Shown here: positions 8,391 through 18,752 of the stretch, piece after piece
Layout of the letters: each line of letters opens with the position of its first letter
How positions within the stretch are numbered: the stretch's first letter is position 1
Source of the DNA: Streptosporangiales bacterium
Lineage (GTDB): Bacteria; Actinomycetota; Actinomycetes; Streptosporangiales; WHST01
Length of the DNA: 47,462 nt
Direction: 5' to 3'
Assembly: GCA_009379825.1 (NCBI GenBank)
Contig: WHTA01000042.1
Coordinates: 1 to 47,462, forward strand
Notes under the pieces: generated by a model
What the model was told of the DNA's origin: nothing
Seen by the model: only the letters and a program-made list of their open reading frames with translations
Database searches by the model: none
Translations under genes and position numbers: made by a program

Positions 8391-10112
8391 TCAGCGGTCC
8401 TTGCGGAGGAAGGCGCGCAGGCGGTCGAGCGGCCAGGTGTTGACGACGTCGTCCGGGGTGAGCCAGCCGCGCTGCGCCGAACCGACGCCGTACCGGATCA
8501 GGGCCATGTGGTTGGTGGCGTGCGAGTCGCTGTCGATGGCGAACTTCACCCCGTAGCGCTTGGCGCGCATAATGTGGTCGTCGCGCAGGTCGAGGCGGTC
8601 CGGGTGCGCGTTGACCTCCAGCGCCGTGCCCGTGCGCGCGCACGCCTCGAACACCGCGTCCAGGTCGACCTCGACGCCGGGGCGCTTGCCGAGCTTCCTT
8701 CCCGTCGGGTGCCCGATGACGTTGACGTACGGGTTCTCGCAGGCGCGGACGATCCGCCTGGTCATCGCCTGCTCGTCCTGGGTGAAGTGCGAGTGGACCG
8801 ACGCCACGCAGACGTCGAACCCGGCGAGGAAGTCACCGGGCCAGTCGACCTCGCCGTCCGGGTCGATGTTCAGCTCGGTGCCGTGCAGCAGGGTCATACC
8901 CGGGTAGCTGTCGGCCAGCCGCGCCAACTGTTCCCGCTGCGCGAGGATCTTCTCGTCGGTCATCCGCTGCATGACCAGGTTCGGTGCGTGGTCGGTGACG
9001 GCGACGTACTCGTAGCCCCGCTCGGCCGCCGTCGCGACCATCGTCTCCAGCGAGGAGACGCCGTCGGTGAGGTCGGTGTGGGTGTGCAGGTCGCCGCGCA
9101 GGTCGGCCTCGGTCACCGGGGTCGGCAGCTCGCCGGCGAGCGCGGCCTCGATCTCGCCGCGGTCCTCGCGCAGTGCCGGCGGGATCCACGGCAGGCCGAG
9201 CCGTTCGTACACCTCGGCCTCCGTCGCCGAGACGATCCGCTCATCGGTCTCGGTGTCGAACAGGCCGTACTCGGACAGCCGGAGCTTGGCCCGTACGGCC
9301 ATCTCCCTGGTGCGGATGTTGTGCGCCTTGGAGCCGGTGAAGTACTGCATGGCCGCGCCCCAGGCGACCGGTGGCACCACGCGCAGGTCCATCTGCAGGC
9401 CGGCCGTGGTGCGGATGGACGTCTTCGTCTCGCCACGGGCGATGACCTCGCGCACCTGCGGCAGCTCGCAGAACGCGTCCATCAGTGCGGTGGACCCGTG
9501 CGCAGCCGCCAGGATGTCGACGTCGCCGATCGTCTCGCGCATCCGGCGCAGCGAGCCGGCGTACGCGCACTTCTCGCAGCCCGGCACCTCGGCCAGCCGC
9601 GCCACGACGTCCTCCGCCTGCTCCATGGCCACGTCGATCTTCACCCGTTCGCCGGTGGACTCGAGCGACGCGATGCCGTGCCTGATGTTCTCCTCGGTCT
9701 TCTCGCCGAAACCCTTGAGGTCGCGCAGCCTGCCGGCGTCGATCGCGGCGGCCAGCTCCTCGACCGAAGACACCTGCAGCTCCTGGTAGAGCAGCAGCGC
9801 CTTCTTCGGCCCGAGCGTCGGGATGGCCGTGAGCCTGCGGACGCCGTCGGGTATCTGGTCGCGCAGCTTCTCCACCTGCGGGATCGAACCGGTGCTCAGG
9901 TACGCGGCGATCTTCTCGGCGAGCGCCTTGCCGACGTTCGGGATCGTCCGCAGCTCGGCGGCGTCCATGCTGGCGAGGTCCGCGTGGTGGCCGGCCACGG
10001 CGCGGGTGGCCTTCTCGTAGGCGCGCACCTTGTACGCCTCGCCGCCGGTGATCGCCACCAGGTCGGCGTACTCCTGCAAGATCTCGGCGACCTCGTCGTT
10101 GACCCGTGCCAT
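8391..10112 (-). CDS. polX: Family X DNA polymerase with PHP exonuclease domain
   Basis: Bacterial PolX of 573 residues, a gap-filling repair polymerase with an attached PHP-type 3'-5' exonuclease. N-terminal helix-hairpin-helix motifs are seen in LRTIPNVGKALAEKI and TLGPKKALLLYQ. The polymerase palm has YAGSLRRMRETIGDVDILAA, with the catalytic DxD, and MDLRVVPP as the third acidic site. The PHP domain begins near residue 340 with GDLHTHTDLTDG and continues with VTDHAP, HGTELNI, VHSHF, EVNAHPDRLDL and DSDSHATNHM, so all metal ligands appear present. The ATG at 10112 is preceded by TAGGGT with a 6-base spacer (10119-10124), and the TAG of that box is the stop codon of rsgA. A leaderless transcript or coupling to rsgA is therefore possible. 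Confidence 0.95.
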   Translation of the reverse strand: MARVNDEVAEILQEYADLVAITGGEAYKVRAYEKATRAVAGHHADLASMDAAELRTIPNVGKALAEKIAAYLSTGSIPQVEKLRDQIPDGVRRLTAIPTLGPKKALLLYQELQVSSVEELAAAIDAGRLRDLKGFGEKTEENIRHGIASLESTGERVKIDVAMEQAEDVVARLAEVPGCEKCAYAGSLRRMRETIGDVDILAAAHGSTALMDAFCELPQVREVIARGETKTSIRTTAGLQMDLRVVPPVAWGAAMQYFTGSKAHNIRTREMAVRAKLRLSEYGLFDTETDERIVSATEAEVYERLGLPWIPPALREDRGEIEAALAGELPTPVTEADLRGDLHTHTDLTDGVSSLETMVATAAERGYEYVAVTDHAPNLVMQRMTDEKILAQREQLARLADSYPGMTLLHGTELNIDPDGEVDWPGDFLAGFDVCVASVHSHFTQDEQAMTRRIVRACENPYVNVIGHPTGRKLGKRPGVEVDLDAVFEACARTGTALEVNAHPDRLDLRDDHIMRAKRYGVKFAIDSDSHATNHMALIRYGVGSAQRGWLTPDDVVNTWPLDRLRAFLRKDR

Positions 10113-10121
10113 ACCTCGACC

Positions 10122-11117
10122 CTAGTCACCGGCGGTGGGGGTGCGGGTGTCGAGCAGCCGGCGCAACGACTCAAGGCGTGCGGCGTCGGCGTGGCCGGCA
10201 GCGACCCAGGCGTCGAGCGCGCACTCGTTGCCCAGGTGGTCGCAGCCGTGCGGGCACTCGGCGACGCCGTCGGCGAGGTCGGGGAACGCGGCCACCACGG
10301 TGGTCGGGTCGACGTGGGCCAGTCCGAAGCTGCGTATGCCAGGGGTGTCCACCAGCCAGCCGTCGTCGCCCGGCAGGCCGAACGCGATCGCCGACGACGA
10401 GGTGTGCCGGCCCCGGCCGGTCACCACGTTCACCCCGCCGACGGCCCGCTTGGCGTCCGGCACGAGCGCGTTGACGAGCGTCGACTTGCCCACACCGGAG
10501 TGGCCGACGAACACGCTGAGCCGGCCGGACAGCCGGGCACGGAGCTCGTCGAACGAGCCGTCGCGCCGGGTGGCGACCGCGTGCACACCCAGCGGGCGGT
10601 ACAGCGCAAGCAGCTCGTCCGGGTCGGCGAGGTCGGCCTTCGTGAGGCACAGTAACGGCGTCACGCCCGCGTCGTACGCGGCGACCAGGCACCGGTCGAC
10701 CAGCCGCGCCCGCGGTGGCGGGTCGGCGAGCGCGCAGACGATGACCATCTGGTCGGCGTTGGCGACGATCACCCGCTCGACCGGGTCGGTGTCGTCCGCC
10801 GTGCGCCGCAGGATCGACGTCCGCTCGATGATCCGGACGATCCTGGCGAGCGTGCCCGGCGCGCCGCTGACGTCGCCGACCACCTCGACCCGGTCGCCGA
10901 CAACCACCGAGCCCCGGCCGAGCTCCCTTGCGCGCATGGCGGTGACCTCGGTGTCGTCGACGAGCAGTCGGTACCGCCCGCGGTCGACGGCGACGACGAA
11001 CCCGGGAAGCGCGTCCTCGTGCTTCGGCCGCTTCCTGGTACGCGGCCGGGAACCGCGGCCGGGGCGGACCCGTACGTCCGTCTCGTCGTACTGACGACCC
11101 CGCCCGGCCACCGTCAC
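10122..11117 (-). CDS. rsgA: Ribosome small subunit-dependent GTPase A
   Basis: Circularly permuted GTPase of 331 residues that checks maturation of the 30S subunit. An N-terminal basic tail precedes an OB-fold. The G motifs come in the permuted order G4 (LTKADL), G1 (GHSGVGKST, about residues 205-213) and G3 (DTPG). The zinc-binding end is CPHGCDHLGNEC. The start is GTG at 11117, one base after the aroA stop, so the pair is translationally coupled. aroA-rsgA adjacency is conserved in actinobacteria, including M. tuberculosis Rv3227-Rv3228. The stop is 9 bases before the polX start. Confidence 0.96.
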   Translation of the reverse strand: MTVAGRGRQYDETDVRVRPGRGSRPRTRKRPKHEDALPGFVVAVDRGRYRLLVDDTEVTAMRARELGRGSVVVGDRVEVVGDVSGAPGTLARIVRIIERTSILRRTADDTDPVERVIVANADQMVIVCALADPPPRARLVDRCLVAAYDAGVTPLLCLTKADLADPDELLALYRPLGVHAVATRRDGSFDELRARLSGRLSVFVGHSGVGKSTLVNALVPDAKRAVGGVNVVTGRGRHTSSSAIAFGLPGDDGWLVDTPGIRSFGLAHVDPTTVVAAFPDLADGVAECPHGCDHLGNECALDAWVAAGHADAARLESLRRLLDTRTPTAGD

Positions 11118-11118
11118 G

Positions 11119-12381
11119 TCAGCCAGCCAGCATCCCGTGCCACAGCTGCGGGAAGTCCGGCAGCGTCTTGCTGGTCACCGTCACGTCGTCGAGCACCACC
11201 TCGGGCACCCGCAGCCCCACGAGCGCGGCCGCGGTGGCCATCCGGTGGTCCTCGCACGTCGCGAACGTGCCGCCGTGCAGCGCCGCCGGCGTGATGTGCA
11301 GCCCGTCTGCGGTCTCCGTCACCGCGCCGCCGAGCCCGCCGAGCTCGGTCGCGAGCGCTGCCAGCCGGTCGGTCTCGTGGCCGCGGATGTGCGCCACCCC
11401 GCGGATGGTGCACGGGCCGTCGGCGAAGCAGCCGAGCGCCGCGACGGCGGGCACCAGCTCGCTGACGTCGCGCAGGTCGAGGTCGAACGCCGGTACGGTG
11501 CCGTCACCGCGCATCACGAGCCCCGCCGCGGTGTGCGTGTGGGTGCCGCCGAGCGCGCCGAGCACGTCGAGGATGCGGTCGGCCGCCTGCAGCGGGTGCG
11601 CGGGCCAGCCGGCGACGCACACCTCGCCCCCGGTGAGCACGGCCGCGGCGAGGAACGGTGCCGCGTTCATCAGATCGGGCTCGACGGTCACGTCGAAGGG
11701 ACGGGGGACGCCGGGCGCCACGTGCCAGCTGTCCGCGGCCGGCCGGTCGACCTCTATGCCTGCGGCCGCGAGCATCCGCAGCGTCATGGTCACGTACGGC
11801 ACCGAAGGCAGCGGCGGGCCGACGTGGTGCACGGTGACGCCCTTGTCGTACCGGCAGCCGGCAAGCAGCAGCGCGCTGACGAACTGGCTGGACGCGGACG
11901 CGTCCAGGGTGACGTCGCCACCGATGAGCGAGCCGTGCCCGTCCACGGTCAGCGGCAGGTGGTCGCCGTGCACCTCGGCGCCGAGCGCACGCAGCGCGTC
12001 GGCGAGGCTGCCCATCGGCCGGGTTCGTGCGGCCGGGTCGCCGTCGAAGCGCACCTGGCCGGGCACGAGCGGCGCCAGCGCGAGCAGGAAGCGCATCACG
12101 GTGCCGGACAGCCCACAGTCGACGTCGGTGTCGCCGCGGGGCACCGCAGGGGTCACCGGCCAGTCCGTGCCGCTGTCGTCCACGCCGTGGCCGAGGGCGC
12201 GCAGGGCGGCGGCCATCAGGTGCGTGTCGCGCGCCCGCAGCGCGCCGCGTACGGCGGACGGCCCGCCGGCGCGCGCGGCGAGCACGAGCGCGCGGTTGGT
12301 GACCGACTTCGAGCCGGGCAGCGACACGGTCGCCCGCACCGGTGCGGTGGCCGTCGGCGCCTGCCAGCTTCTCGTCGTCAC
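11119..12381 (-). CDS. aroA: 3-phosphoshikimate 1-carboxyvinyltransferase (EPSP synthase)
   Basis: Joins shikimate-3-phosphate and phosphoenolpyruvate, the sixth shikimate-pathway step, in the cytoplasm. The 420-residue protein shows the N-terminal substrate loop LPGSKSVTNRALVLAA (about residues 21-36), CGLSGTVMRFLLAL, LDASASSQFVSALLLAG, and the C-terminal DHRMA and SKTLPDFPQLW motifs. It is the shorter actinobacterial form. GTG at 12381 is preceded by TATCCT with a 7-base spacer and no SD sequence, consistent with a leaderless mRNA starting in the 48-base gap after typA. rsgA follows with a one-base gap. Whether the enzyme is glyphosate-tolerant cannot be judged safely from this reading. Confidence 0.96.
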   Translation of the reverse strand: MTTRSWQAPTATAPVRATVSLPGSKSVTNRALVLAARAGGPSAVRGALRARDTHLMAAALRALGHGVDDSGTDWPVTPAVPRGDTDVDCGLSGTVMRFLLALAPLVPGQVRFDGDPAARTRPMGSLADALRALGAEVHGDHLPLTVDGHGSLIGGDVTLDASASSQFVSALLLAGCRYDKGVTVHHVGPPLPSVPYVTMTLRMLAAAGIEVDRPAADSWHVAPGVPRPFDVTVEPDLMNAAPFLAAAVLTGGEVCVAGWPAHPLQAADRILDVLGALGGTHTHTAAGLVMRGDGTVPAFDLDLRDVSELVPAVAALGCFADGPCTIRGVAHIRGHETDRLAALATELGGLGGAVTETADGLHITPAALHGGTFATCEDHRMATAAALVGLRVPEVVLDDVTVTSKTLPDFPQLWHGMLAG

Positions 12382-12388
12382 GTCCGCG

Positions 12389-12394
12389 AGGATA
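12389..12394 (-). promoter_or_regulatory. Candidate -10 box for leaderless aroA
   Basis: TATCCT on the minus strand, 7 bases upstream of the GTG start, with no SD-like sequence between. The spacing fits transcription beginning at the start codon. Confidence 0.5.
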
Positions 12395-12429
12395 ACCCGA
12401 CCGCGGCCCCCGGTCGGCGTGCGTGGGCG

Positions 12430-14289
<1,860 letters not shown>

Positions 14290-14382
14290 GGGGTTCATCC
14301 TTCCTAATCCGCCGCAGGGGCCACCCGCCGGCCATCGGTTTCCGGTGTTTCTCCGGCTCGATCGGGGGTACGCTCACCGGAT

Positions 14383-14399
14383 CACTACGTCTCGTAGTG
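14383..14399. promoter_or_regulatory. Palindromic operator candidate between typA and the CBS gene
   Basis: CACTACG-TCT-CGTAGTG is a perfect 7-base inverted repeat with a 3-base centre, in the divergent intergenic region. It lies 94 bases from the typA start and 45 bases before the CBS-domain start. Its symmetry and spacing look like a dimeric repressor site (TetR or MarR size); the regulator is unknown. Confidence 0.5.
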
Positions 14400-14443
14400 G
14401 TGGTGCCGTGGCGGGGGCGCAAAGGCTACGGAGGGGGTCAGGA

Positions 14444-14878
14444 ATGCGGATCAGCGACATTCTGCGAACCAAGGGGGCGTCGGTCGTGACGATCGCCCCG
14501 ACCGAACCGGTGGCGGCACTCGTCAAGCGGCTCGCCGAGCACAACATCGGTGCGGTGGTCGTCAGCGGGGACGGCACGTCGGTCGACGGCATCGTCTCAG
14601 AACGCGACGTGGTGCGCAGTCTCGCCGGTGGACCCGAGCCGCTGCAGGCGGCCGTGTCGACGATCATGACGACCGACGTGCGCACCTGCCTGCCCGACGA
14701 CTCCGTCGACCAGCTGATGCTGTTGATGACGCAGCACCGGATCAGGCACCTGCCGGTGGTGACCGAGGACGGCGAGGTCGCCGGCATCGTCAGCATCGGC
14801 GACGTGGTGAAGGGCAAGATCGGCCAGCTGGAGTTCGAGCGGGAGCAGCTGGAGGGCTACATCACCAGCACCCGCTGA
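14444..14878 (+). CDS. Tandem CBS-domain protein
   Basis: Stand-alone CBS-pair protein of 144 residues, a class that binds adenosyl ligands (AMP, ATP, SAM, NADH) or acts as a regulatory module; no catalytic domain is attached. CBS1 (about residues 1-65) includes [14 protein letters not shown] and [28 protein letters not shown]2 (about 70-130) includes [15 protein letters not shown] and [26 protein letters not shown]. The last 15 residues ([17 protein letters not shown]) are a common tail of this family in actinobacteria and proteobacteria. A GGAGGGGG ribosome site 6-13 bases upstream sets the start. It diverges from typA; the partner protein is unknown. Confidence 0.92.
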   Translation: MRISDILRTKGASVVTIAPTEPVAALVKRLAEHNIGAVVVSGDGTSVDGIVSERDVVRSLAGGPEPLQAAVSTIMTTDVRTCLPDDSVDQLMLLMTQHRIRHLPVVTEDGEVAGIVSIGDVVKGKIGQLEFEREQLEGYITSTR

Positions 14879-14997
14879 CGCCGGTCGACGCAGCGTCACC
14901 TGAACTTTCGCTTACGGCCTCCCGGCGGTCACGTCCCCGGCGGGTCGGTGGGGCACAGTCGGGCGCCACACCACCGCACTGGGCCTGAGGAGGCGTC

Positions 14998-16002
14998 ATT
15001 ACTGCGCAGCAGGACCGACCGATCTTCGTCTTCGGGTGCGCGCGGTCGGGGACGACGATGCTGCAGCTGATGCTGCACTCGCACCCGCGGATCGCGATCC
15101 CGCCCGAGACGCGGTTCATCGAGCGGGCGTACTTCGAGCGGCGGTCGTTCGGGGACCTGACCGACCCGGCGAACCGCCGTCGCCTCGGCGAGGCGATCGT
15201 CGGCTGGAAGGACACCAGGTTCCGCGACCTGCGGCTGGACCGTACCGAGGTCGTCGAGCGGGTGGCCGAGGCCGCGCCAACCGTCGGTTCCGCGTGCGCG
15301 ACCGTGCTGCGGATGTACGCCGAGCAGTTCGGCAAACCGCGGTGGGGGGACAAGCGCCCGATGTACCACCGGGTGGTCCCCGCGCTGCGCCGGATGTTCC
15401 CCGACGCGGTCTTCGTCCACCTGGTGCGCGACGGCCGCGACTGCGTCACCTCGCTGTCGCGTGCGTCGTGGTGGGAGCGGCCGTTCTACCACGCGGTACG
15501 CGCCTGGACGCTCGCCATCGACAACTCGCGGCGGGCCGCCCGCAGCCTGCCCGCGGACTCGTTCTACGAGCTGAGGTACGAGGACCTCGTCCACGAGCCG
15601 GGCGAGCAGCTGAAGGCGCTGTGCGCGTTCCTCGGCGAGGAGTTCGACGACGCGATGCTGGCCCCGAAGGAGCTCGCCGGCGTCGCGGTGGCGGAGCGCA
15701 AGATGCGCGTCGAGGGCACCCTGCGCGAGGTGTCCGGCAGCTCGATCGGCAACTGGCGGCAGCACCTCGACGACTGGAAGGTCGAGCTGTGCGAGCTGGC
15801 CATGGGCGACCGGTTGCGGTCGTTCGGCTACGAGCTCACCGGCGCAAGCCGGCCCGTGCCGTCGCACCAGGTGCGGTACGCGAAGGCGGTGTTCGGACGG
15901 GGCCGGCGCTGGCAGGCGAAGATGCTCGCCGACCGGCTGGAGCGCACGCTCCGGCCACGGCCGCTCGCGGACGTGCCGCCGGTGCGCACACCCACGGCCT
16001 GA
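14998..16002 (+). CDS. PAPS-dependent sulfotransferase family protein with apparent ATT start
   Basis: Sulfotransferase of 334 residues that would move sulfate from PAPS to a hydroxyl or amine acceptor. The 5'-phosphosulfate loop FGCARSGTTML is at residues 12-22 and the 3'-phosphate motif VHLVRDGRDCVTS lies in the middle. RYEDLVHEP and GxxxGNWRQHL-type C-terminal motifs follow. The first in-frame ATG (15058) falls after the PAPS loop and would delete it. The reading frame opens only at 14989, and the sole initiator-like codon before the loop is ATT at 14998, four bases after a perfect AGGAGG (14988-14993). Either this is a rare AUU start or an ATG has been miscalled. The gene stands alone, so the acceptor is unknown. 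Confidence 0.83.
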   Translation: MTAQQDRPIFVFGCARSGTTMLQLMLHSHPRIAIPPETRFIERAYFERRSFGDLTDPANRRRLGEAIVGWKDTRFRDLRLDRTEVVERVAEAAPTVGSACATVLRMYAEQFGKPRWGDKRPMYHRVVPALRRMFPDAVFVHLVRDGRDCVTSLSRASWWERPFYHAVRAWTLAIDNSRRAARSLPADSFYELRYEDLVHEPGEQLKALCAFLGEEFDDAMLAPKELAGVAVAERKMRVEGTLREVSGSSIGNWRQHLDDWKVELCELAMGDRLRSFGYELTGASRPVPSHQVRYAKAVFGRGRRWQAKMLADRLERTLRPRPLADVPPVRTPTA

Positions 16003-16040
16003 ACGTGCCAGGACGCCGCTGCGTGTGATGCACTACCCCC

Positions 16041-16814
16041 ATGTGTGGGAGGTACGCGTCGGCCCGCAGCGCTGACGACCTGATCGCCGAGTTCGACGTG
16101 GACGAGCTCGCGATCGAGGAGGCGTTGCCGCCCGACTACAACGTCGCCCCGACCGATCCCGTGCACGTCGTGCTGGAACGTCCGGCGCGGCCGGCCGCGC
16201 CGGAGCGCGGGTTGCCGGAGCGGAAGCTGCCCACCCGCCAGCTCCGGGTGGCCAGGTGGGGGCTGGTGCCGTCGTGGGCGAGCGACCCGAAGATCGGCGC
16301 GCGGATGATCAACGCGCGGGTGGAGACGGTCGTGCAGAAGCCCGCTTTCCGTACGGCGGCCGCGCGCCGGCGGTGCCTGGTGCCGGCGGACGGGTACTAC
16401 GAGTGGTACGCGGACGAGGGCACCAAGCGGCCGCATTTCCTGCACAGAGCGGACGGCAAGGGGCTCGCGTTCGCCGGCCTGTACGAGATCTGGCGCGACC
16501 AGAAGGCCGCCGACGAGGCCGGCGGCTGGATGTGGTCGTGCAGCATCGTCACCACCGAGGCGACCGACGACCTCGGCCACGTGCACGACCGGATGCCGAT
16601 GGTCGTACCGACCGATCGGCTGGCGACCTGGCTGGACACCGGCCTGACGGACGCTGCACGTGCCTGCGAACTGCTGCTTCCGGCCGGATCAGAGGGTTTG
16701 GTGACCTATCCTGTGGCCAAGGACGTCGGCGACGTTCGCAACAACGGCCCGCACCTGATCGAACCATTGCGGTCGACCGCCGCGGACGACGACGATGTCC
16801 CCATGCTTTTCTGA
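16041..16814 (+). CDS. yedK: SOS response-associated peptidase (SRAP/YedK/HMCES family)
   Basis: SRAP-domain protein of 257 residues that shields abasic sites in single-stranded DNA by forming a thiazolidine crosslink through its N-terminal cysteine. The sequence starts MCGRYA, so C2 becomes the N-terminus after methionine removal. YNVAPTDP gives the conserved Asn, PADGYYEW the conserved Glu and HVHDRMPM the conserved His. The start is fixed by the need for Cys at position 2; no strong ribosome site is seen. An SRAP gene also lies between sigH and aroA in M. tuberculosis (Rv3226c, from memory), supporting shared gene order. No SOS box was recognised upstream. Confidence 0.95.
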   Translation: MCGRYASARSADDLIAEFDVDELAIEEALPPDYNVAPTDPVHVVLERPARPAAPERGLPERKLPTRQLRVARWGLVPSWASDPKIGARMINARVETVVQKPAFRTAAARRRCLVPADGYYEWYADEGTKRPHFLHRADGKGLAFAGLYEIWRDQKAADEAGGWMWSCSIVTTEATDDLGHVHDRMPMVVPTDRLATWLDTGLTDAARACELLLPAGSEGLVTYPVAKDVGDVRNNGPHLIEPLRSTAADDDDVPMLF

Positions 16815-16843
16815 CGCATCCCCAGGTGGAGAGGCTGACGACG

Positions 16844-17173
16844 ATGGACACGGCCTGCCAGCGTGAACGACTGAAGCAGTTGTTGGACGAGCTCGACGGT
16901 ACGTTGGCCTCCCTGCGCAGCTCGAGCGTGACGGAGATGGAAGCTGCCGACGCCGGCACCGGCCTGTCCGACAACGACCGTTCGCTGGCCATGGTCGAGG
17001 CCGTCGAGCAGCAGCGGACGCAGACCATGGAAGCGCTTGGCCGGCTCGACGAGGGCACCTACGGCCAGTGCGTGGACTGCGGCAAACCCGTGCCTGAAGG
17101 CCGCCTGGAGGCCCGCCCAGAAGCCGCCAGATGCGTCGACTGCCAGCAGAAGGTCGACCGCGCAACGGCCTGA
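16844..17173 (+). CDS. DksA/TraR-type C4 zinc-finger protein
   Basis: Small protein of 109 residues: an N-terminal coiled-coil region (RERLKQLLDELDGTLASLRSS, then MVEAVEQQRTQTMEALGRLDEG) followed by a C4 zinc finger, CVDCGKPVPEGRLEARPEAARCVDC. This is the DksA/TraR layout, which in proteobacteria binds the RNA polymerase secondary channel with ppGpp. The finger motif is complete. The actinobacterial proteins are shorter, and the acidic coiled-coil tip of DksA is not obvious, so a stringent-response role is uncertain. GGTGGAGAGG lies upstream of the chosen ATG. It follows the SRAP gene by 29 bases on the same strand. Confidence 0.88.
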   Translation: MDTACQRERLKQLLDELDGTLASLRSSSVTEMEAADAGTGLSDNDRSLAMVEAVEQQRTQTMEALGRLDEGTYGQCVDCGKPVPEGRLEARPEAARCVDCQQKVDRATA

Positions 17174-17180
17174 CCCCGCG

Positions 17181-17195
17181 TCCCGCATCGCGGGA
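17181..17195 (+). terminator. Short GC hairpin after the DksA-like gene
   Basis: TCCCGC-ATC-GCGGGA is a perfect 6-base stem with a 3-base loop, 7 bases after the stop. No U-run follows, so it is at best a weak or Rho-assisted terminator. Confidence 0.35.
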
Positions 17196-17267
17196 GGGTG
17201 GTGAAGCGCGCTCCCGGTGGGGCTGTGGTGCATGCTGCTCTGGCAGGTGGAGACCCGGGAGGGACGC

Positions 17268-17915
17268 GTGAGCGAGCAGTTCCAGGTGGCGACGTCGGTG
17301 GGCACTGCGGAGGTGGTGCTCGACGACCCGGGGGCGGCGGCTGCGCTCGTCGTGCTCGGGCATGGTGCCGGTGGTGGGGTCGACGCGCGGGATCTGGTGA
17401 AGGTACGCAGCGTGCTGTGCGGCGCCTCGTACGCCGTCGCGCGGGTTACGCAGCCGTACCGGATGGCCGGGCGGAAGGCGCCTGCGCCGCCCCGCCAGCT
17501 GGACGCGGCGTTCGCCGAGGTGGTGACGGCGCTACGCGGCCGGGCCGGGCTCGGCGAGCTGCCGCTGGTCACCGGCGGCCGCTCCAGCGGGGCCAGGGTC
17601 GCCTGCCGCACGTCGGCGGCGGTCGGCGCCCGTGGCGTGGTGGCGCTGGCATTCCCGCTGCACCCGCCCGGCCGGCCGGAGAAGTCCCGGGCGGACGAGC
17701 TGCACGCCGTGCAGGTTCCGGTGCTCGTCGTGCAGGGGGAGCGGGACTCGTTCGGGCCGCCGGACGAGGTGCTGGCGACCGAGCCGCCAGCCGGCGTGAC
17801 CGTGCACCCGGTTGCCGGCGGTAACCACGGGCTGGCGGTGCGCAAGGGCGACCCGCCAGCCCTGGACGCGGTGGCCGACCGGGTGCTCAGCTGGCTCACC
17901 GAGCTGCTGCAGTAA
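17268..17915 (+). CDS. Small alpha/beta hydrolase, TEX30/KANL3-like
   Basis: Alpha/beta-hydrolase fold protein of 215 residues. The oxyanion region is VVLGHGAGGGVDARDL, the nucleophile elbow GGRSSGARVA (serine near residue 105), the acid in VVQGERDSFGPPDE and the catalytic histidine in VAGGNHGLAV. This pattern matches the dienelactone-hydrolase-like/TEX30 group found widely in bacteria; the substrate is unknown. The start is GTG at 17268 with GGGAGGG about 5 bases upstream; an in-frame start further up at 17217 would read through this ribosome site. Its stop is only 6 bases before the -35 of the SigR-type promoter. Confidence 0.85.
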   Translation: MSEQFQVATSVGTAEVVLDDPGAAAALVVLGHGAGGGVDARDLVKVRSVLCGASYAVARVTQPYRMAGRKAPAPPRQLDAAFAEVVTALRGRAGLGELPLVTGGRSSGARVACRTSAAVGARGVVALAFPLHPPGRPEKSRADELHAVQVPVLVVQGERDSFGPPDEVLATEPPAGVTVHPVAGGNHGLAVRKGDPPALDAVADRVLSWLTELLQ

Positions 17916-17921
17916 CGCGGC

Positions 17922-17947
17922 GGAATCTCCTGGCCCGCGGCGGTGTT
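17922..17947 (+). promoter_or_regulatory. SigR-type autoregulatory promoter
   Basis: GGAAT (17922-17926) and GTT (17945-17947) are separated by exactly 18 bases, the consensus I know for Streptomyces SigR and mycobacterial SigH promoters. Transcription would begin about 17954, giving a leader of about 34 bases before the GTG at 17988. This is expected for autoregulation of sigR. Confidence 0.72.
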
Positions 17948-17987
17948 GTGTGCAACACGAGGGTTTCCGGACAGGAGGGAGCACGGT

Positions 17988-18752
17988 GTGCTCGCAGCAG
18001 TAGCGCCGCGTTCGGTCGAGCCGGGGTTTTCGTACCTGGTCGGAGGGACGCTATCCTCCGCCTCAGGGGCATCGACCGCGCCGGCGAACCGGCAGGCGGC
18101 CGAGACCCGGCGATACGAGGAGGTGGGTCCGGTCGAGGAGACGCTGGAACGTCGTACTCAACGGTTCGAGCGGGACGCGCTGCCGTTTCTCGACCAGTTG
18201 TACTCCGCTGCCCTGCGGATGACCCGTAACCCCTCGGACGCCGAGGACCTGGTGCAGGAGACGTATGTCAAGGCGTTCGCCGCGTTCCACCAGTTCCAGC
18301 AGGGTACGAACCTGAAGGCCTGGTTGTACCGGATCCTCACCAACACCTTCATCAACAGCTACCGCAAACAGCAGCGTGAACCGCGGCAGGCGGACACCGA
18401 GGACATCGAGGACTGGCAGCTCGCCCAGGCGGAGGGCCACATGTCCAGCGGGCTGCGGTCCGCCGAGCTGGAAGCCCTCGAACACCTGCCGGACAGCGAC
18501 GTGAAGGAAGCTCTGCAGGCGCTGCCCTACGACTTCCAGCTGGCGGTCTACCTCGCCGACGTCGAGGGGTTCGCGTACAAGGAGATCGCCGAGATCATGG
18601 ACACCCCGATCGGCACGGTCATGTCTCGGCTGCACCGTGGGCGCCGGCAGTTGCGCGGCATGCTCGAAGACTACGCAAGGGAGCGTGGGCTTGCGTCCGG
18701 GCCGAAGCACTCGGCGCGCTCCACGTCCGCACGGGAGGACGCGGACCGATGA
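17988..18752 (+). CDS. sigR: Thiol-oxidative-stress ECF sigma factor SigR (SigH), long form
   Basis: Group IV sigma factor controlling the thiol-redox response (thioredoxin, mycothiol, proteolysis genes in relatives). Region 2 is [42 protein letters not shown] and [20 protein letters not shown]; region 4 is [32 protein letters not shown]. Two starts are plausible. GTG 17988 has a strong AGGAGGGA seven bases upstream and gives 254 residues; GTG 18123 gives the usual 209-residue form ([11 protein letters not shown]...) but its AGGAGG abuts it. S. coelicolor makes both a stable SigR and an unstable extended SigR' from its SigR-dependent promoter, and this layout fits the same design with a 45-residue extension. 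The gene overlaps rsrA by 4 bases. Confidence 0.93.
   Translation: MLAAVAPRSVEPGFSYLVGGTLSSASGASTAPANRQAAETRRYEEVGPVEETLERRTQRFERDALPFLDQLYSAALRMTRNPSDAEDLVQETYVKAFAAFHQFQQGTNLKAWLYRILTNTFINSYRKQQREPRQADTEDIEDWQLAQAEGHMSSGLRSAELEALEHLPDSDVKEALQALPYDFQLAVYLADVEGFAYKEIAEIMDTPIGTVMSRLHRGRRQLRGMLEDYARERGLASGPKHSARSTSAREDADR

Noticed and set aside
15058-15060. ATG at 15058 as the sulfotransferase start
   Set aside because: It removes the PAPS-binding loop that is clearly encoded just upstream in frame.
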